Source: Apostichopus japonicus
Taxonomy: Eukaryota > Echinodermata > Holothuroidea > Aspidochirotida > Stichopodidae
Length of the DNA stretch: 64,000 nt
NCBI RefSeq assembly: GCF_037975245.1
Contig: NC_092575.1
Location: forward strand, 20,105,841-20,169,840
Direction of reading: 5' to 3'
A program made the translations under genes and the position numbers. Under the pieces are notes generated by a model. The model was not told the origin of the DNA, ran no database searches, and worked only from the letters and a program-made list of their open reading frames with translations. Of the stretch, positions 1 to 14,400 are shown in pieces (position 1 is the first letter of the stretch; every line of letters starts with the position of its first letter).

Positions 1-81
1 TAGCTATTACCAATTGACTGGACGACAACGTGTCGAAGCTACTTAGGCTATGCTACCATGTTAGCTTATGTACAAGCGGCC

Positions 82-153
82 TGTTGGTTTATATGGATGG
101 CTCTCGTCTTGTATGCGCGAGATCCCGTGTTCGATTCCCAGCCAACATTTTTT
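82..153 (+). other. tRNA-like Pol III unit, repeated in every array copy (first copy shown)
   Basis: The core runs from TGTTGG to CCAACA, which pair as a 6 bp acceptor-like stem. TGGTTTATATGG matches the Pol III A box TRGYNNARNNGG at 11 of 12 positions. GGTTCGATTCC is a perfect B box (this first copy has GTTCGATTCC preceded by GT). An anticodon-like stem CTCGT/GCGAG encloses a 9-base loop with T-TGT, resembling tRNA-Thr(UGU). A run of six T follows at once, as in a Pol III terminator. The D stem does not pair, the anticodon loop has two extra bases and the T stem has one mismatch. It therefore looks like a tRNA-derived relic or SINE-like module rather than a working tRNA. Transcription is inferred only. 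Confidence 0.6.
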
Positions 154-3100
154 GTCCTTTTAAATGTTGTCCTTTTATTTTGATTTGCACGATTGATGAA
201 CATGCAGCATTTGAATGTGTTGCATTCTAACTACCAAAACGGTATAATTTGTTTTCATGTTTTCACGGTCAGTAAATGGCTATCCTCGATAGTATATAGG
301 CAATTACAATGAATAAGCCATTTATTAATCGTGTCGAAACTATCTAGTCGCCGTAAGCACATGAATTACCGATAGATGATGCCTCGAAGCTACGTGTAGA
401 TGTAAAGGCCCAGGCTTGAGTGAGCATTATTACGTGTAGATTACGTCCATAAGGAACGACGTAGACGCTGATTTCGGGAATAATTTGTAAATATGTATCA
501 TGAGTTGCGAATAGATACACCAGGGTTACCATATCCACGGTCAATAAAAAGCTATAACCGATCGGCTATAGGCAATTGCAATGATAACGTCATCTGTTTC
601 TCGTATCGAAGATATACCCATAGCTATGACCAATTGACGGGACGACAACGTGTCGAAGCTACTTAGGCTATGCTACCATGTTAGCTTATGTACAAGCGGC
701 CTGTTGGTTTATATGGATGGCTCTCGTCTTGTATGCGCGAGATCCCGGGTTCGATTCCCAGCCAACATTTTTTGTCCTTTTACATTTTGTCCTTTTATAT
801 TGATTTGCACGATTGATGAACATGCAGCATTTGAATGTGTTGCATTCTAACTACCAAAACGGTATAATTTGTTTTCATGTTTTCACGGTCAATAAATGGC
901 TATCCCCGATAGTATATAGGTAATTACAGTGAATAAGCCATTTATTAATCGTGTCGAAGCTATCTAGTCGCCGTAAGCACATGAATTACATATAGATGAT
1001 GTCTCGAAGCCACGTGTAGATGTAAAGGCCCATGCAGGCTTGAGTGAGCATTATTACGTGTAGATTACGTCCATATGGAACGACGTAGACGCTGATTTCG
1101 GGAATAATTTGTAAATATGTATCATGAGTTGCGAATAGATACACCAGGTTAACCATATCCACGGTCAATAAAAAGCTATAACCGATCGGCTATACGCAAT
1201 TGCAATGACTACGTCATCTGTTTCTCGTATCGAAGGTATGCCCATAGCTATTACCAATTGACTGGACGACAACGTGTCGAAGCTACTTAGGCTATGCTAC
1301 CATGTTAGCTTATGTACAAGCGGCCTGTTGGTTTATATGGATGGCTCTCGTCTTGTATGCGCGATATCCCGGGTTCGATTCCCAGCCAACATTTTTTGTC
1401 CTTTTAAATGTTGTCCTTTTATTTTGATTTGCACGATTGATGAACATGCAGCATTTGAATTTGTTGCATTCTAACTTTCAAAACGGTATAATTTGTTTTC
1501 ATGTTTTCACGGTCAATAAATGGCTATCCCCGATAGTAAATAGGTAATTACAGTGAATAAGCCATTTATTAATCGTGTCGAAGCTATCTAGTCGCCGTAA
1601 GCACATGAATTACATATAGATGATGTCTTGAAGCTACGTGTAGATGTAAAGGCCCAGGCTTGAGTGAGCATTATTACGTGTAGATTACGTCCATAAGGAA
1701 CGACGTAGACGCTGATTTCGGGAATAATTTGTAAATATGTATCATGAGTTGCGAATAGATACACCAGGGTAACCATATCCACGGTCAATAAAAAGCTATA
1801 ACCGATCGGCTATATGCAATTGCAATGATTACGTCATCTGTTTCTCGTATCGAAGGTATGCCCATAGCTATTACCAATTGACTGGACGACAACGTGTCGA
1901 AGTTACTTAGGCTATGCTACCATGTTAGCTTATGTACAAGCGGCCTGTTGGTTTATATGGATGGCTCTCGTCTTGTATGCGCGAGATCCCGGGTTCGATT
2001 CCCAGCCAACATTTTTTGTCCTTTTACATTTTGTCCTTTTATTTTGATTTGCACGATTGATGAACATGCAGCATTTGAATGTTTTGCATTCTAACTACCA
2101 AAACGGTATAATTTGTTTTCATGTTTTCACGGTCAGTAAATGGCTATCCCCGATAGTATATAGGCAATTACAGTGAATAAGCCATTTATTAATCGTGTCG
2201 AAGCTATCTAGTCGCCGTAAGCACATGAATTACCGATAGATGATGCCTCGAAGCTACGTGTAGATGTAAAGGCCCAGGCTTGAGTGAGCATTATTACGTG
2301 TAGATTACGTCCATAAGGAACGACGTAGACGCTGATTTCGGGAATAATTTGTAAATATGTATCATGAGTTGCGAATAGATACACCAGGGTTACCATATCC
2401 ACGGTCAATAAAAAGCTATAACCGATCGGCTATAGGCAATTGCAATGATAACGTCATCTGTTTCTCGTATCGAAGATATACCCATAGCTATGACCAATTG
2501 ACGGGACGACAACGTGTCGAAGCTACTTAGGCTATGCTACCATGTTAGCTTATGTACAAGCGGCCTGTTGGTTTATATGGATGGCTCTCGTCTTGTATGC
2601 GCGAGATCCCGGGTTCGATTCCCTGCCAACATTTTTTGTCCTTTTACATTTTGTCCTTTTATATTGATTTGCACGATTGATGAACATGCAGCATTTGAAT
2701 GTGTTGCATTCTAACTACCAAAACGGTATAATTTGTTTTCATGTTTTCACGGTCAATAAATGGCTATCCCCGATAGTATATAGGTAATTACAGTGAATAA
2801 GCCATTTATTAATCGTGTCGAAGCTATCTAGTCGCCGTAAGCACATGAATTACATATAGATGATGTCTTGAAGCTACGTGTAGATGTAAAGGCCCAGGCT
2901 TGAGTGAGCATTATTACGTGTAGATTACGTCCATATGGAACGACGTAGACGCTGATTTCGGGAATAATTTGTAAATATGTATCATGAGTTGCGAATAGAT
3001 ACACCAGGTTAACCATATCCACGGTCAATAAAAAGCTATAACCGATCGGCTATACGCAATTGCAATGACTACGTCATCTGTTTCTCGTATCGAAGGTATG

Positions 3101-5195
3101 CCCATAGCTATTACCAATTGACTGGACGACAACGTGTCGAAGCTACTTAGGCTATGCTACCATGTTAGCTTATGTACAAGCGGCCTGTTGGTTTATATGG
3201 ATGGCTCTCGTCTTGTATGCGCGAGATCCCGTGTTCGATTCCCAGCCAACATTTTTTGTCCTTTTAAATGTTGTCCTTTTATTTTGATTTGCACGATTGA
3301 TGAACATGCAGCATTTGAATGTGTTGCATTCTAACTACCAAAACGGTATAATTTGTTTTCATGTTTTCACGGTCAGTAAATGGCTATCCTCGATAGTATA
3401 TAGGCAATTACAATGAATAAGCCATTTATTAATCGTGTCGAAACTATCTAGTCGCCGTAAGCACATGAATTACCGATAGATGATGCCTCGAAGCTACGTG
3501 TAGATGTAAAGGCCCAGGCTTGAGTGAGCATTATTACGTGTAGATTACGTCCATAAGGAACGACGTAGACGCTGATTTCGGGAATAATTTGTAAATATGT
3601 ATCATGAGTTGCGAATAGATACACCAGGGTTACCATATCCACGGTCAATAAAAAGCTATAACCGATCGGCTATAGGCAATTGCAATGATAACGTCATCTG
3701 TTTCTCGTATCGAAGATATACCCATAGCTATGACCAATTGACGGGACGACAACGTGTCGAAGCTACTTAGGCTATGCTACCATGTTAGCTTATGTACAAG
3801 CGGCCTGTTGGTTTATATGGATGGCTCTCGTCTTGTATGCGCGAGATCCCGGGTTCGATTCCCAGCCAACATTTTTTGTCCTTTTACATTTTGTCCTTTT
3901 ATATTGATTTGCACGATTGATGAACATGCAGCATTTGAATGTGTTGCATTCTAACTACCAAAACGGTATAATTTGTTTTCATGTTTTCACGGTCAATAAA
4001 TGGCTATCCCCGATAGTATATAGGTAATTACAGTGAATAAGCCATTTATTAATCGTGTCGAAGCTATCTAGTCGCCGTAAGCACATGAATTACATATAGA
4101 TGATGTCTCGAAGCCACGTGTAGATGTAAAGGCCCATGCAGGCTTGAGTGAGCATTATTACGTGTAGATTACGTCCATATGGAACGACGTAGACGCTGAT
4201 TTCGGGAATAATTTGTAAATATGTATCATGAGTTGCGAATAGATACACCAGGTTAACCATATCCACGGTCAATAAAAAGCTATAACCGATCGGCTATACG
4301 CAATTGCAATGACTACGTCATCTGTTTCTCGTATCGAAGGTATGCCCATAGCTATTACCAATTGACTGGACGACAACGTGTCGAAGCTACTTAGGCTATG
4401 CTACCATGTTAGCTTATGTACAAGCGGCCTGTTGGTTTATATGGATGGCTCTCGTCTTGTATGCGCGAGATCCCGTGTTCGATTCCCAGCCAACATTTTT
4501 TGTCCTTTTAAATGTTGTCCTTTTATTTTGATTTGCACGATTGATGAACATGCAGCATTTGAATGTGTTGCATTCTAACTACCAAAACGGTATAACTTGT
4601 TTTCATGTTTTCACGGTCAGTAAATGGCTATCCTCGATAGTATATAGGCAATTACAGTGAATAAGCCATTTATTAATCGTGTCGAAACTATCTAGTCGCC
4701 GTAAGCACATGAATTACCGATAAATGATGCCTCGAAGCTACGTGTAGATGTAAAGGCCCAGGCTTGAGTGAGCATTATCACGTGTAGATTACGTCCATAT
4801 GGAACGACGTAGACGCTGATTTCGGGAATAATTTGTAAATATGTATCATGAGTTGCGAATAGATACACCAGGGTAACCATATCCACGGTCAATAATAAGC
4901 TATAACCGATCGGCTATATGCAATTGCAATGATAACGTCATCTGTTTCTCGTATCGAAGATATACCCATAGCTATTACCAATTGACGGGACGACAACGTG
5001 TCGAAGTTACTTAGGCTATGCTACCATGTTAGCTTATGTACAAGCGGCCTGTTGGTTTATATGGATGGCTCTCGTCTTGTATGCGCGAGATCCCGGGTTC
5101 GATTCCCCGCCAACATTTTTTGTCCTTTTACATTTTGTCCTTTTATTTTGATTTGCACGATTGATGAACATGCAGCATTTGAATGTGTTGCATTC

Positions 5196-5447
5196 TAACT
5201 TTCAAAACGGTATAACTTGTTTTCATGTTTTCACGGTCAAAAAATGGCTATCCCCGATAGTATATAGGTAATTACAGTGAATAAGCCATTTATTAATCGT
5301 GTCGAAGCTATCTAGTCGCCGTAACTACCAAAACGGTATAATTTGTTTTCATGTTTTCACGGTCAGTAAATGGCTATCCCCGATAGTATATAGGTAATTA
5401 CAGTGAATAAGCCATTTATTAATCGTGTCGAAGCTATCTAGTCGCCG
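5196..5447. repeat. 126 bp direct duplication inside one array unit
   Basis: A block starting TAACT at 5196 is repeated starting TAACT at 5322, giving the single 746 bp unit in the array (620 + 126). The junction joins GCCG to TAACTACC, so the shared TAACT/TAAGC-like bases probably guided a misaligned exchange. Confidence 0.85.
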
Positions 5448-8400
5448 TAAGCACTTGAATTACCTATAGATGATGCCTCGAAGCTACGTGTATTTGTAAA
5501 GGCACAGGCTTGAGTGAGCATTATTACGTGTAGATTACGTCCATAAGGAACGACGTAGACGCTGATTTCGGGAATAATTTGTAAATATGTATCATGAGTT
5601 GCGAATAGATACACCAGGGTAACCATATCCACGGTCAATAAAAAGCTATAACCGATCGGCTATACGCAATTGCAATGATTACGTCATCTGTTTCTCGTAT
5701 CGAAGGTATGCCCATAGCTATTACCAATTGACTGGACGACAACGTGTCGAAGTTACTTAGGCTATGCTACCATGTTAGCTTATGTACAAGCGGCCTGTTG
5801 GTTTATATGGATGGCTCTCGTCTTGTATGCGCGATATCCCGGGTTCGATTCCCAGCCAACATTTTTTGTCCTTTTACATTTTGTCCTTTTATTTTGATTT
5901 GCACGATTGATGAACATGCAGCATTTGAATGTGTTGCATTCTAACTACCAAAACGGTATAATTTGTTTTCATGTTTTCACGGTCAGTAAATGGCTATCCC
6001 CGATAGTATATAGGCAATTACAATGAATAAGCCATTTATTAATCGTGTCGAAGCTATCTAGTCGCCGTAAGCACATGAATTACCTATAGATGATGCCTCG
6101 AAGCTACGTGTAGATGTAAAGGCACAGGCTTGAGTGAGCATTATTATGTATAGATTACGTCCATAAGGAACGACGTAGACGCTGATTTCGGGAATAATTT
6201 GTAAATATGTATCATGAGTTGCGAATAGATACACCAGGGTAACCATATCCACGGTCAATAAAAAGCTATAACCGATCGGCTATACGCAATTGCAATGATT
6301 ACGTCATCTGTTTCTCGTATCGAAGGTATGCCCATAGCTATTACCAATTGACTGGACGACAACGTGTCGAAGCTACTTAGGCTATGCTACCATGTTAGCT
6401 TATGTACAAGCGGCCTGTTGGTTTATATGGATGGCTCTCGTCTTGTATGCGCGAGATCCCGGGTTCGATTCCCAGCCAACATTTTTTGTCCTTTTACATT
6501 TTGTCCTTTTATTTTCATTTGCACGATTGATGAACATGCAGCATTTGAATGTGTTGCATTCTAACTACCAAAACGGTATAATTTGTTTTCATGTTTTCAC
6601 GGTCAGTAAATGGCTATCCCCGATAGTATATAGGCAATTACAATGAATAAGCCATTTATTAATCGTGTCGAAGCTATCTAGTCGCCGTAAGCACATGAAT
6701 TACCTATAGATGATGCCTCGAAGCTACGTGTAGATGTAAACGCACAGGCTTGAGTGAGCATTATTACGTGTAGATTACGTCCATAAGGAACGACGTAGAC
6801 GCTGATTTCGGGAATAATTTGTAAATATGTATCATGAGTTGCGAATAGATACACCAGGGTAACCATATCCACGGTCAATAAAAAGCTATAACCGATCGGC
6901 TATACGCAATTGCAATGATTACGTCATCTGTTTCTCGTATCGAAGGTATGCCCATAGCTATTACCAATTGACTGGACGACAACGTGTCGAAGCTACTTAG
7001 GCTATGCTACCATGTTAGCTTATGTACAAGCGGCCTGTTGGTTTATATGGATGGCTCTCGTCTTGTATGCGCGAGATCACGGGTTCGATTCCCAGCCAAC
7101 ATTTTTTGTCCTTTTACATTTTGTCCTTTTATTTTGATTTGCACGATTGATGAACATGCAGCATTTGAATGTGTTGCATTCTAACTACCAAAACGGTATA
7201 ATTTGTTTTCATGTTTTCACGGTCAGTAAATGGCTATCCCCGATAGTATATATAGGCAATTACAATGAATAAGCCATTTATTAATCGTGTCGAAGCTATC
7301 TAGTCGCCGTAAGCACATGAATTACCTATAGATGATGCCTCGAAGCTACGTGTAGATGTAAACGCACAGGCTTGAGTGAGCATTATTACGTGTAGATTAC
7401 GTCCATAAGGAACGACGTAGACGCTGATTTCGGGAATAATTTGTAAATATGTATCATGAGTTGCGAATAGATTCACCAGGGTAACCATATCCACGGTCAA
7501 TAAAAAGCTATAACCGATCGGCTATACGCAATTGCAATGATTACGTCATCTGTTTCTCGTATCGAAGGTATGCCCATAGCTATTACCAATTGACTGGACG
7601 ACAACGTGTCGAAGCTACTTAGGCTATGCTACCATGTTAGCTTATGTACAAGCGGCCTGTTGGTTTATATGGATGGCTCTCGTCTTGTATGCGCGATATC
7701 CCGGGTTCGATTCCCAGCCAACATTTTTTGTCCTTTTACATTTTGTCCTTTTATTTTGATTTGCACGATTGATGAACATGTAGCATTTGAATGTGTTGCA
7801 TTCTAACTACCAAAACGGTATAATTTGTTTTCATGTTTTCACGGTCAGTAAATGGCTATCCCCGATAGTATATATAGGTAATTACAATGAATAAGCCATT
7901 TATTAATCGTGTCGAAGCTATCTAGTCGCCGTAAGCACATGAATTACCTATAGATGATGCCTCGAAGCTACGTGTAGATGTAAACGCACAGGCTTGAGTG
8001 AGCATTATTACGTGTAGATTACGTCCATAAGGAACGACGTAGACGCTGATTTCGGGAATAATTTGTAAATATGTATCATGAGTTGCGAATAGATACACCA
8101 GGGTAACCATATCCACGGTCAATAAAAAGCTATAACCGATCGGCTATACGCAATTGCAATGATTACGTCATCTGTTTCTCGTATCGAAGGTATGCCCATA
8201 GCTATTACCAATTGACTGGACGACAACGTGTCGAAGCTACTTAGGCTATGCTACCATGTTAGCTTATGTACAAGCGGCCTGTTGGTTTATATGGATGGCT
8301 CTCGTCTTGTATGCGCGAGATCCCGGGTTCGATTCCCAGCCAACAATTTCTTGTCCTTTTACATTTTGTCCTTTTATTTTGATTTGCACGATTGATGAAC

Positions 8401-11400
8401 ATGCAGCATTTGAATGTGTTGCATTCTAACTACCAAAACGGTATAATTTGTTTTCATGTTTTCACGGTCAGTAAATGGCTATCCCCGATAGTATATATAG
8501 GCAATTACAATGAATAAGCCATTTATTAATCGTGTCGAAGCTATCTAGTCGCCGTAAGCACATGAATTACCTATAGATGATGCCTCGAAGCTACGTGTAG
8601 ATGTAAACGCACAGGCTTGAGTGAGCATTATTACGTGTAGATTACGTCCATAAGGAACGACGTAGACGCTGATTTCGGGAATAATTTGTAAATATGTATC
8701 ATGAGTTGCGAATAGATACACCAGGGTAACCATATCCACGGTCAATAAAAAGCTATAACCGATCGGCTATACGCAATTGCAATGATTACGTCATCTGTTT
8801 CTCGTATCGAAGGTATGCCCATAGCTATTACCAATTGACTGGACGACAACGTGTCGAAGCTACTTAGGCTATGCTACCATGTTAGCTTATGTACAAGCGG
8901 CCTGTTGGTTTATATGGATGGCTCTCGTCTTGTATGCGCGAGATCACGGGTTCGATTCCCAGCCAACATTTTTTGTCCTTTTACATTTTGTCCTTTTATT
9001 TTGATTTGCACGATTGATGAACATGCAGCATTTGAATGTGTTGCATTCTAACTACCAAAACGGTATAATTTGTTTTCATGTTTTCACGGTCAGTAAATGG
9101 CTATCCCCGATAGTATATATAGGCAATTACAATGAATAAGCCATTTATTAATCGTGTCGAAGCTATCTAGTCGCCGTAAGCACATGAATTACCTATAGAT
9201 GATGCCTCGAAGCTACGTGTAGATGTAAACGCACAGGCTTGAGTGAGCATTATTACGTGTAGATTACGTCCATAAGGAACGACGTAGACGCTGATTTCGG
9301 GAATAATTTGTAAATATGTATCATGAGTTGCGAATAGATACACCAGGGTTACCATATCCACGGTCAATAAAAAGCTATAACCGATCGGCTATACGCAATT
9401 GCAATGATTACGTCATCTGTTTCTCGTATCGAAGGTATGCCCATAGCTATTACCAATTGACTGGACGACAACGTGTCGAAGCTACTTAGGCTATGCTACC
9501 ATGTTAGCTTATGTACAAGCGGCCTGTTGGTTTATATGGATGGCTCTCGTCTTGTATGCGCGAGATCCCGGGTTCGATTCCCAGCCAACAATTTCTTGTC
9601 CTTTTACATTTTGTCCTTTTATTTTGATTTGCACGATTGATGAACATGCAGCATTTGAATGTGTTGCATTCTAACTACCAAAACGGTATAATTTGTTTTC
9701 ATGTTTTCACGGTCAGTAAATGGCTATCCCCGATAGTATATATAGGCAATTACAATGAATAAGCCATTTATTAATCGTGTCGAAGCTATCTAGTCGCCGT
9801 AAGCACATGAATTACCTATAGATGATGCCTCGAAGCTACGTGTAGATGTAAACGCACAGGCTTGAGTGAGCATTATTACGTGTAGATTACGTCCATAAGG
9901 AACGACGTAGACGCTGATTTCGGGAATAATTTGTAAATATGTATCATGAGTTGCGAATAGATACACCAGGGTAACCATATCCACGGTCAATAAAAAGCTA
10001 TAACCGATCGGCTATACGCAATTGCAATGATTACGTCATCTGTTTCTCGTATCGAAGGTATGCCCATAGCTATTACCAATTGACTGGACGACAACGTGTC
10101 GAAGCTACTTAGGCTATGCTACCATGTTAGCTTATGTACAAGCGGCCTGTTGGTTTATATGGATGGCTCTCGTCTTGTATGCGCGAGATCACGGGTTCGA
10201 TTCCCAGCCAACATTTTTTGTCCTTTTACATTTTGTCCTTTTATTTTGATTTGCACGATTGATGAACATGCAGCATTTGAATGTGTTGCATTCTAACTAC
10301 CAAAACGGTATAATTTGTTTTCATGTTTTCACGGTCAGTAAATGGCTATCCCCGATAGTATATATAGGCAATTACAATGAATAAGCCATTTATTAATCGT
10401 GTCGAAGCTATCTAGTCGCCGTAAGCACATGAATTACCTATAGATGATGCCTCGAAGCTACGTGTAGATGTAAACGCACAGGCTTGAGTGAGCATTATTA
10501 CGTGTAGATTACGTCCATAAGGAACGACGTAGACGCTGATTTCGGGAATAATTTGTAAATATGTATCATGAGTTGCGAATAGATTCACCAGGGTAACCAT
10601 ATCCACGGTCAATAAAAAGCTATAACCGATCGGCTATACGCAATTGCAATGATTACGTCATCTGTTTCTCGTATCGAAGGTATGCCCATAGCTATTACCA
10701 ATTGACTGGACGACAACGTGTCGAAGCTACTTAGGCTATGCTACCATGTTAGCTTATGTACAAGCGGCCTGTTGGTTTATATGGATGGCTCTCGTCTTGT
10801 ATGCGCGATATCCCGGGTTCGATTCCCAGCCAACATTTTTTGTCCTTTTACATTTTGTCCTTTTATTTTGATTTGCACGATTGATGAACATGTAGCATTT
10901 GAATGTGTTGCATTCTAACTACCAAAACGGTATAATTTGTTTTCATGTTTTCACGGTCAGTAAATGGCTATCCCCGATAGTATATATAGGTAATTACAAT
11001 GAATAAGCCATTTATTAATCGTGTCGAAGCTATCTAGTCGCCGTAAGCACATGAATTACCTATAGATGATGCCTCGAAGCTACGTGTAGATGTAAACGCA
11101 CAGGCTTGAGTGAGCATTATTACGTGTAGATTACGTCCATAAGGAACGACGTAGACGCTGATTTCGGGAATAATTTGTAAATATGTATCATGAGTTGCGA
11201 ATAGATACACCAGGGTAACCATATCCACGGTCAATAAAAAGCTATAACCGATCGGCTATACGCAATTGCAATGATTACGTCATCTGTTTCTCGTATCGAA
11301 GGTATGCCCATAGCTATTACCAATTGACTGGACGACAACGTGTCGAAGCTACTTAGGCTATGCTACCATGTTAGCTTATGTACAAGCGGCCTGTTGGTTT

Positions 11401-14400
11401 ATATGGATGGCTCTCGTCTTGTATGCGCGAGATCCCGGGTTCGATTCCCAGCCAACAATTTCTTGTCCTTTTACATTTTGTCCTTTTATTTTGATTTGCA
11501 CGATTGATGAACATGCAGCATTTGAATGTGTTGCATTCTAACTACCAAAACGGTATAATTTGTTTTCATGTTTTCACGGTCAGTAAATGGCTATCCCCGA
11601 TAGTATATATAGGCAATTACAATGAATAAGCCATTTATTAATCGTGTCGAAGCTATCTAGTCGCCGTAAGCACATGAATTACCTATAGATGATGCCTCGA
11701 AGCTACGTGTAGATGTAAACGCACAGGCTTGAGTGAGCATTATTACGTGTAGATTACGTCCATAAGGAACGACGTAGACGCTGATTTCGGGAATAATTTG
11801 TAAATATGTATCATGAGTTGCGAATAGATACACCAGGGTAACCATATCCACGGTCAATAAAAAGCTATAACCGATCGGCTATACGCAATTGCAATGATTA
11901 CGTCATCTGTTTCTCGTATCGAAGGTATGCCCATAGCTATTACCAATTGACTGGACGACAACGTGTCGAAGCTACTTAGGCTATGCTACCATGTTAGCTT
12001 ATGTACAAGCGGCCTGTTGGTTTATATGGATGGCTCTCGTCTTGTATGCGCGAGATCACGGGTTCGATTCCCAGCCAACATTTTTTGTCCTTTTACATTT
12101 TGTCCTTTTATTTTGATTTGCACGATTGATGAACATGCAGCATTTGAATGTGTTGCATTCTAACTACCAAAACGGTATAATTTGTTTTCATGTTTTCACG
12201 GTCAGTAAATGGCTATCCCCGATAGTATATATAGGCAATTACAATGAATAAGCCATTTATTAATCGTGTCGAAGCTATCTAGTCGCCGTAAGCACATGAA
12301 TTACCTATAGATGATGCCTCGAAGCTACGTGTAGATGTAAACGCACAGGCTTGAGTGAGCATTATTACGTGTAGATTACGTCCATAAGGAACGACGTAGA
12401 CGCTGATTTCGGGAATAATTTGTAAATATGTATCATGAGTTGCGAATAGATTCACCAGGGTAACCATATCCACGGTCAATAAAAAGCTATAACCGATCGG
12501 CTATACGCAATTGCAATGATTACGTCATCTGTTTCTCGTATCGAAGGTATGCCCATAGCTATTACCAATTGACTGGACGACAACGTGTCGAAGCTACTTA
12601 GGCTATGCTACCATGTTAGCTTATGTACAAGCGGCCTGTTGGTTTATATGGATGGCTCTCGTCTTGTATGCGCGAGATCCCGGGTTCGATTCCCAGCCAA
12701 CAATTTTTGTCCTTTTACATTTTGTCCTTTTATTTTGATTTGCACGATTGATGAACATGTAGCATTTGAATGTGTTGCATTCTAACTACCAAAACGGTAT
12801 AATTTGTTTTCATGTTTTCACGGTCAGTAAATGGCTATCCCCGATAGTATATATAGGTAATTACAATGAATAAGCCATTTATTAATCGTGTCGAAGCTAT
12901 CTAGTCGCCGTAAGCACATGAATTACCTATAGATGATGCCTCGAAGCTACGTGTAGATGTAAACGCACAGGCTTGAGTGAGCATTATTACGTGTAGATTA
13001 CGTCCATAAGGAACGACGTAGACGCTGATTTCGGGAATAATTTGTAAATATGTATCATGAGTTGCGAATAGATACACCAGGGTAACCATATCCACGGTCA
13101 ATAAAAAGCTATAACCGATCGGCTATACACAATTGCAATGATTACGTCATCTGTTTCTCGTATCGAAGGTATGCCCATAGCTATTACCAATTGACGGGAC
13201 GACAACGTGTCGAAGTTACTTAGGCTATGCTACCATGTTAGCTTATGTACAAGCGGCCTGTTGGTTTATATGGATGGCTCTCGTCTTGTATGCGCGAGAT
13301 CCCGGGTTCGATTCCCAGCCAACATTTTTTGTCCTTTTACATTTTGTCCTTTTATTTTGATTTGCACGATTGATGAACATGCAGCATTTGAATGTGTTGC
13401 ATTCTAACTTTCAAAACGGTATAATTTGTTTTCATGTTTTCACGGTCAAAAAATGGCTATCCCCGATAGTATATAGGTAATTACAGTGAATAAGCCATTT
13501 ATTAATCGTGTCGAAGCTATCTAGTCGCCGTAAGCACATGAATTACCTATAGATGATGCCTCGAAGCTACGTGTAGATGTAAACGCACAGGCTTGAGTGA
13601 GCATTATTACGTGTAGATTACGTCCATAAGGAACGACGTAGACGCTGATTTCGGGAATAATTTGTAAATATGTATCATGAGTTGCGAATAGATACACCAG
13701 GGTAACCATATCCACGGTCAATAAAAAGCTATAACCGATCGGCTATACGCAATTGCAATGATTACGTCATCTGTTTCTCGTATCGAAGGTATGCCCATAG
13801 CTATTACCAATTGACTGGACGACAACGTGTCGAAGCTACTTAGGCTATGCTACCATGTTAGCTTATGTACAAGCGGCCTGTTGGTTTATATGGATGGCTC
13901 TCGTCTTGTATGCGCGAGATCCCGGGTTCGATTCCCAGCCAACAATTTTTTGTCCTTTTACATTTTGTCCTTTTATTTTGATTTGCACGATTGATGAACA
14001 TGCAGCATTTGAATGTGTTGCATTCTAACTACCAAAACGGTATAATTTGTTTTCATGTTTTCACGGTCAGTAAATGGCTATCCCCGATAGTATATATAGG
14101 CAATTACAATGAATAAGCCATTTATTAATCGTGTCGAAGCTATCTAGTCGCCGTAAGCACATGAATTACCTATAGATGATGCCTCGAAGCTACGTGTAGA
14201 TGTAAACGCACAGGCTTGAGTGAGCATTATTACGTGAAGATTACGTCCATAAGGAACGACGTAGACGCTGATTTCGGGAATAATTTGTAAATATGTATCA
14301 TGAGTTGCGAATAGATACACCAGGGTAACCATATCCACGGTCAATAAAAAGCTATAACCGATCGGCTATACACAATTGCAATGATTACGTCATCTGTTTC

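Noticed and set aside
82-147. A functional tRNA-Thr gene
   Set aside because: The D stem cannot pair, the anticodon loop has nine bases and the T stem has a mismatch.
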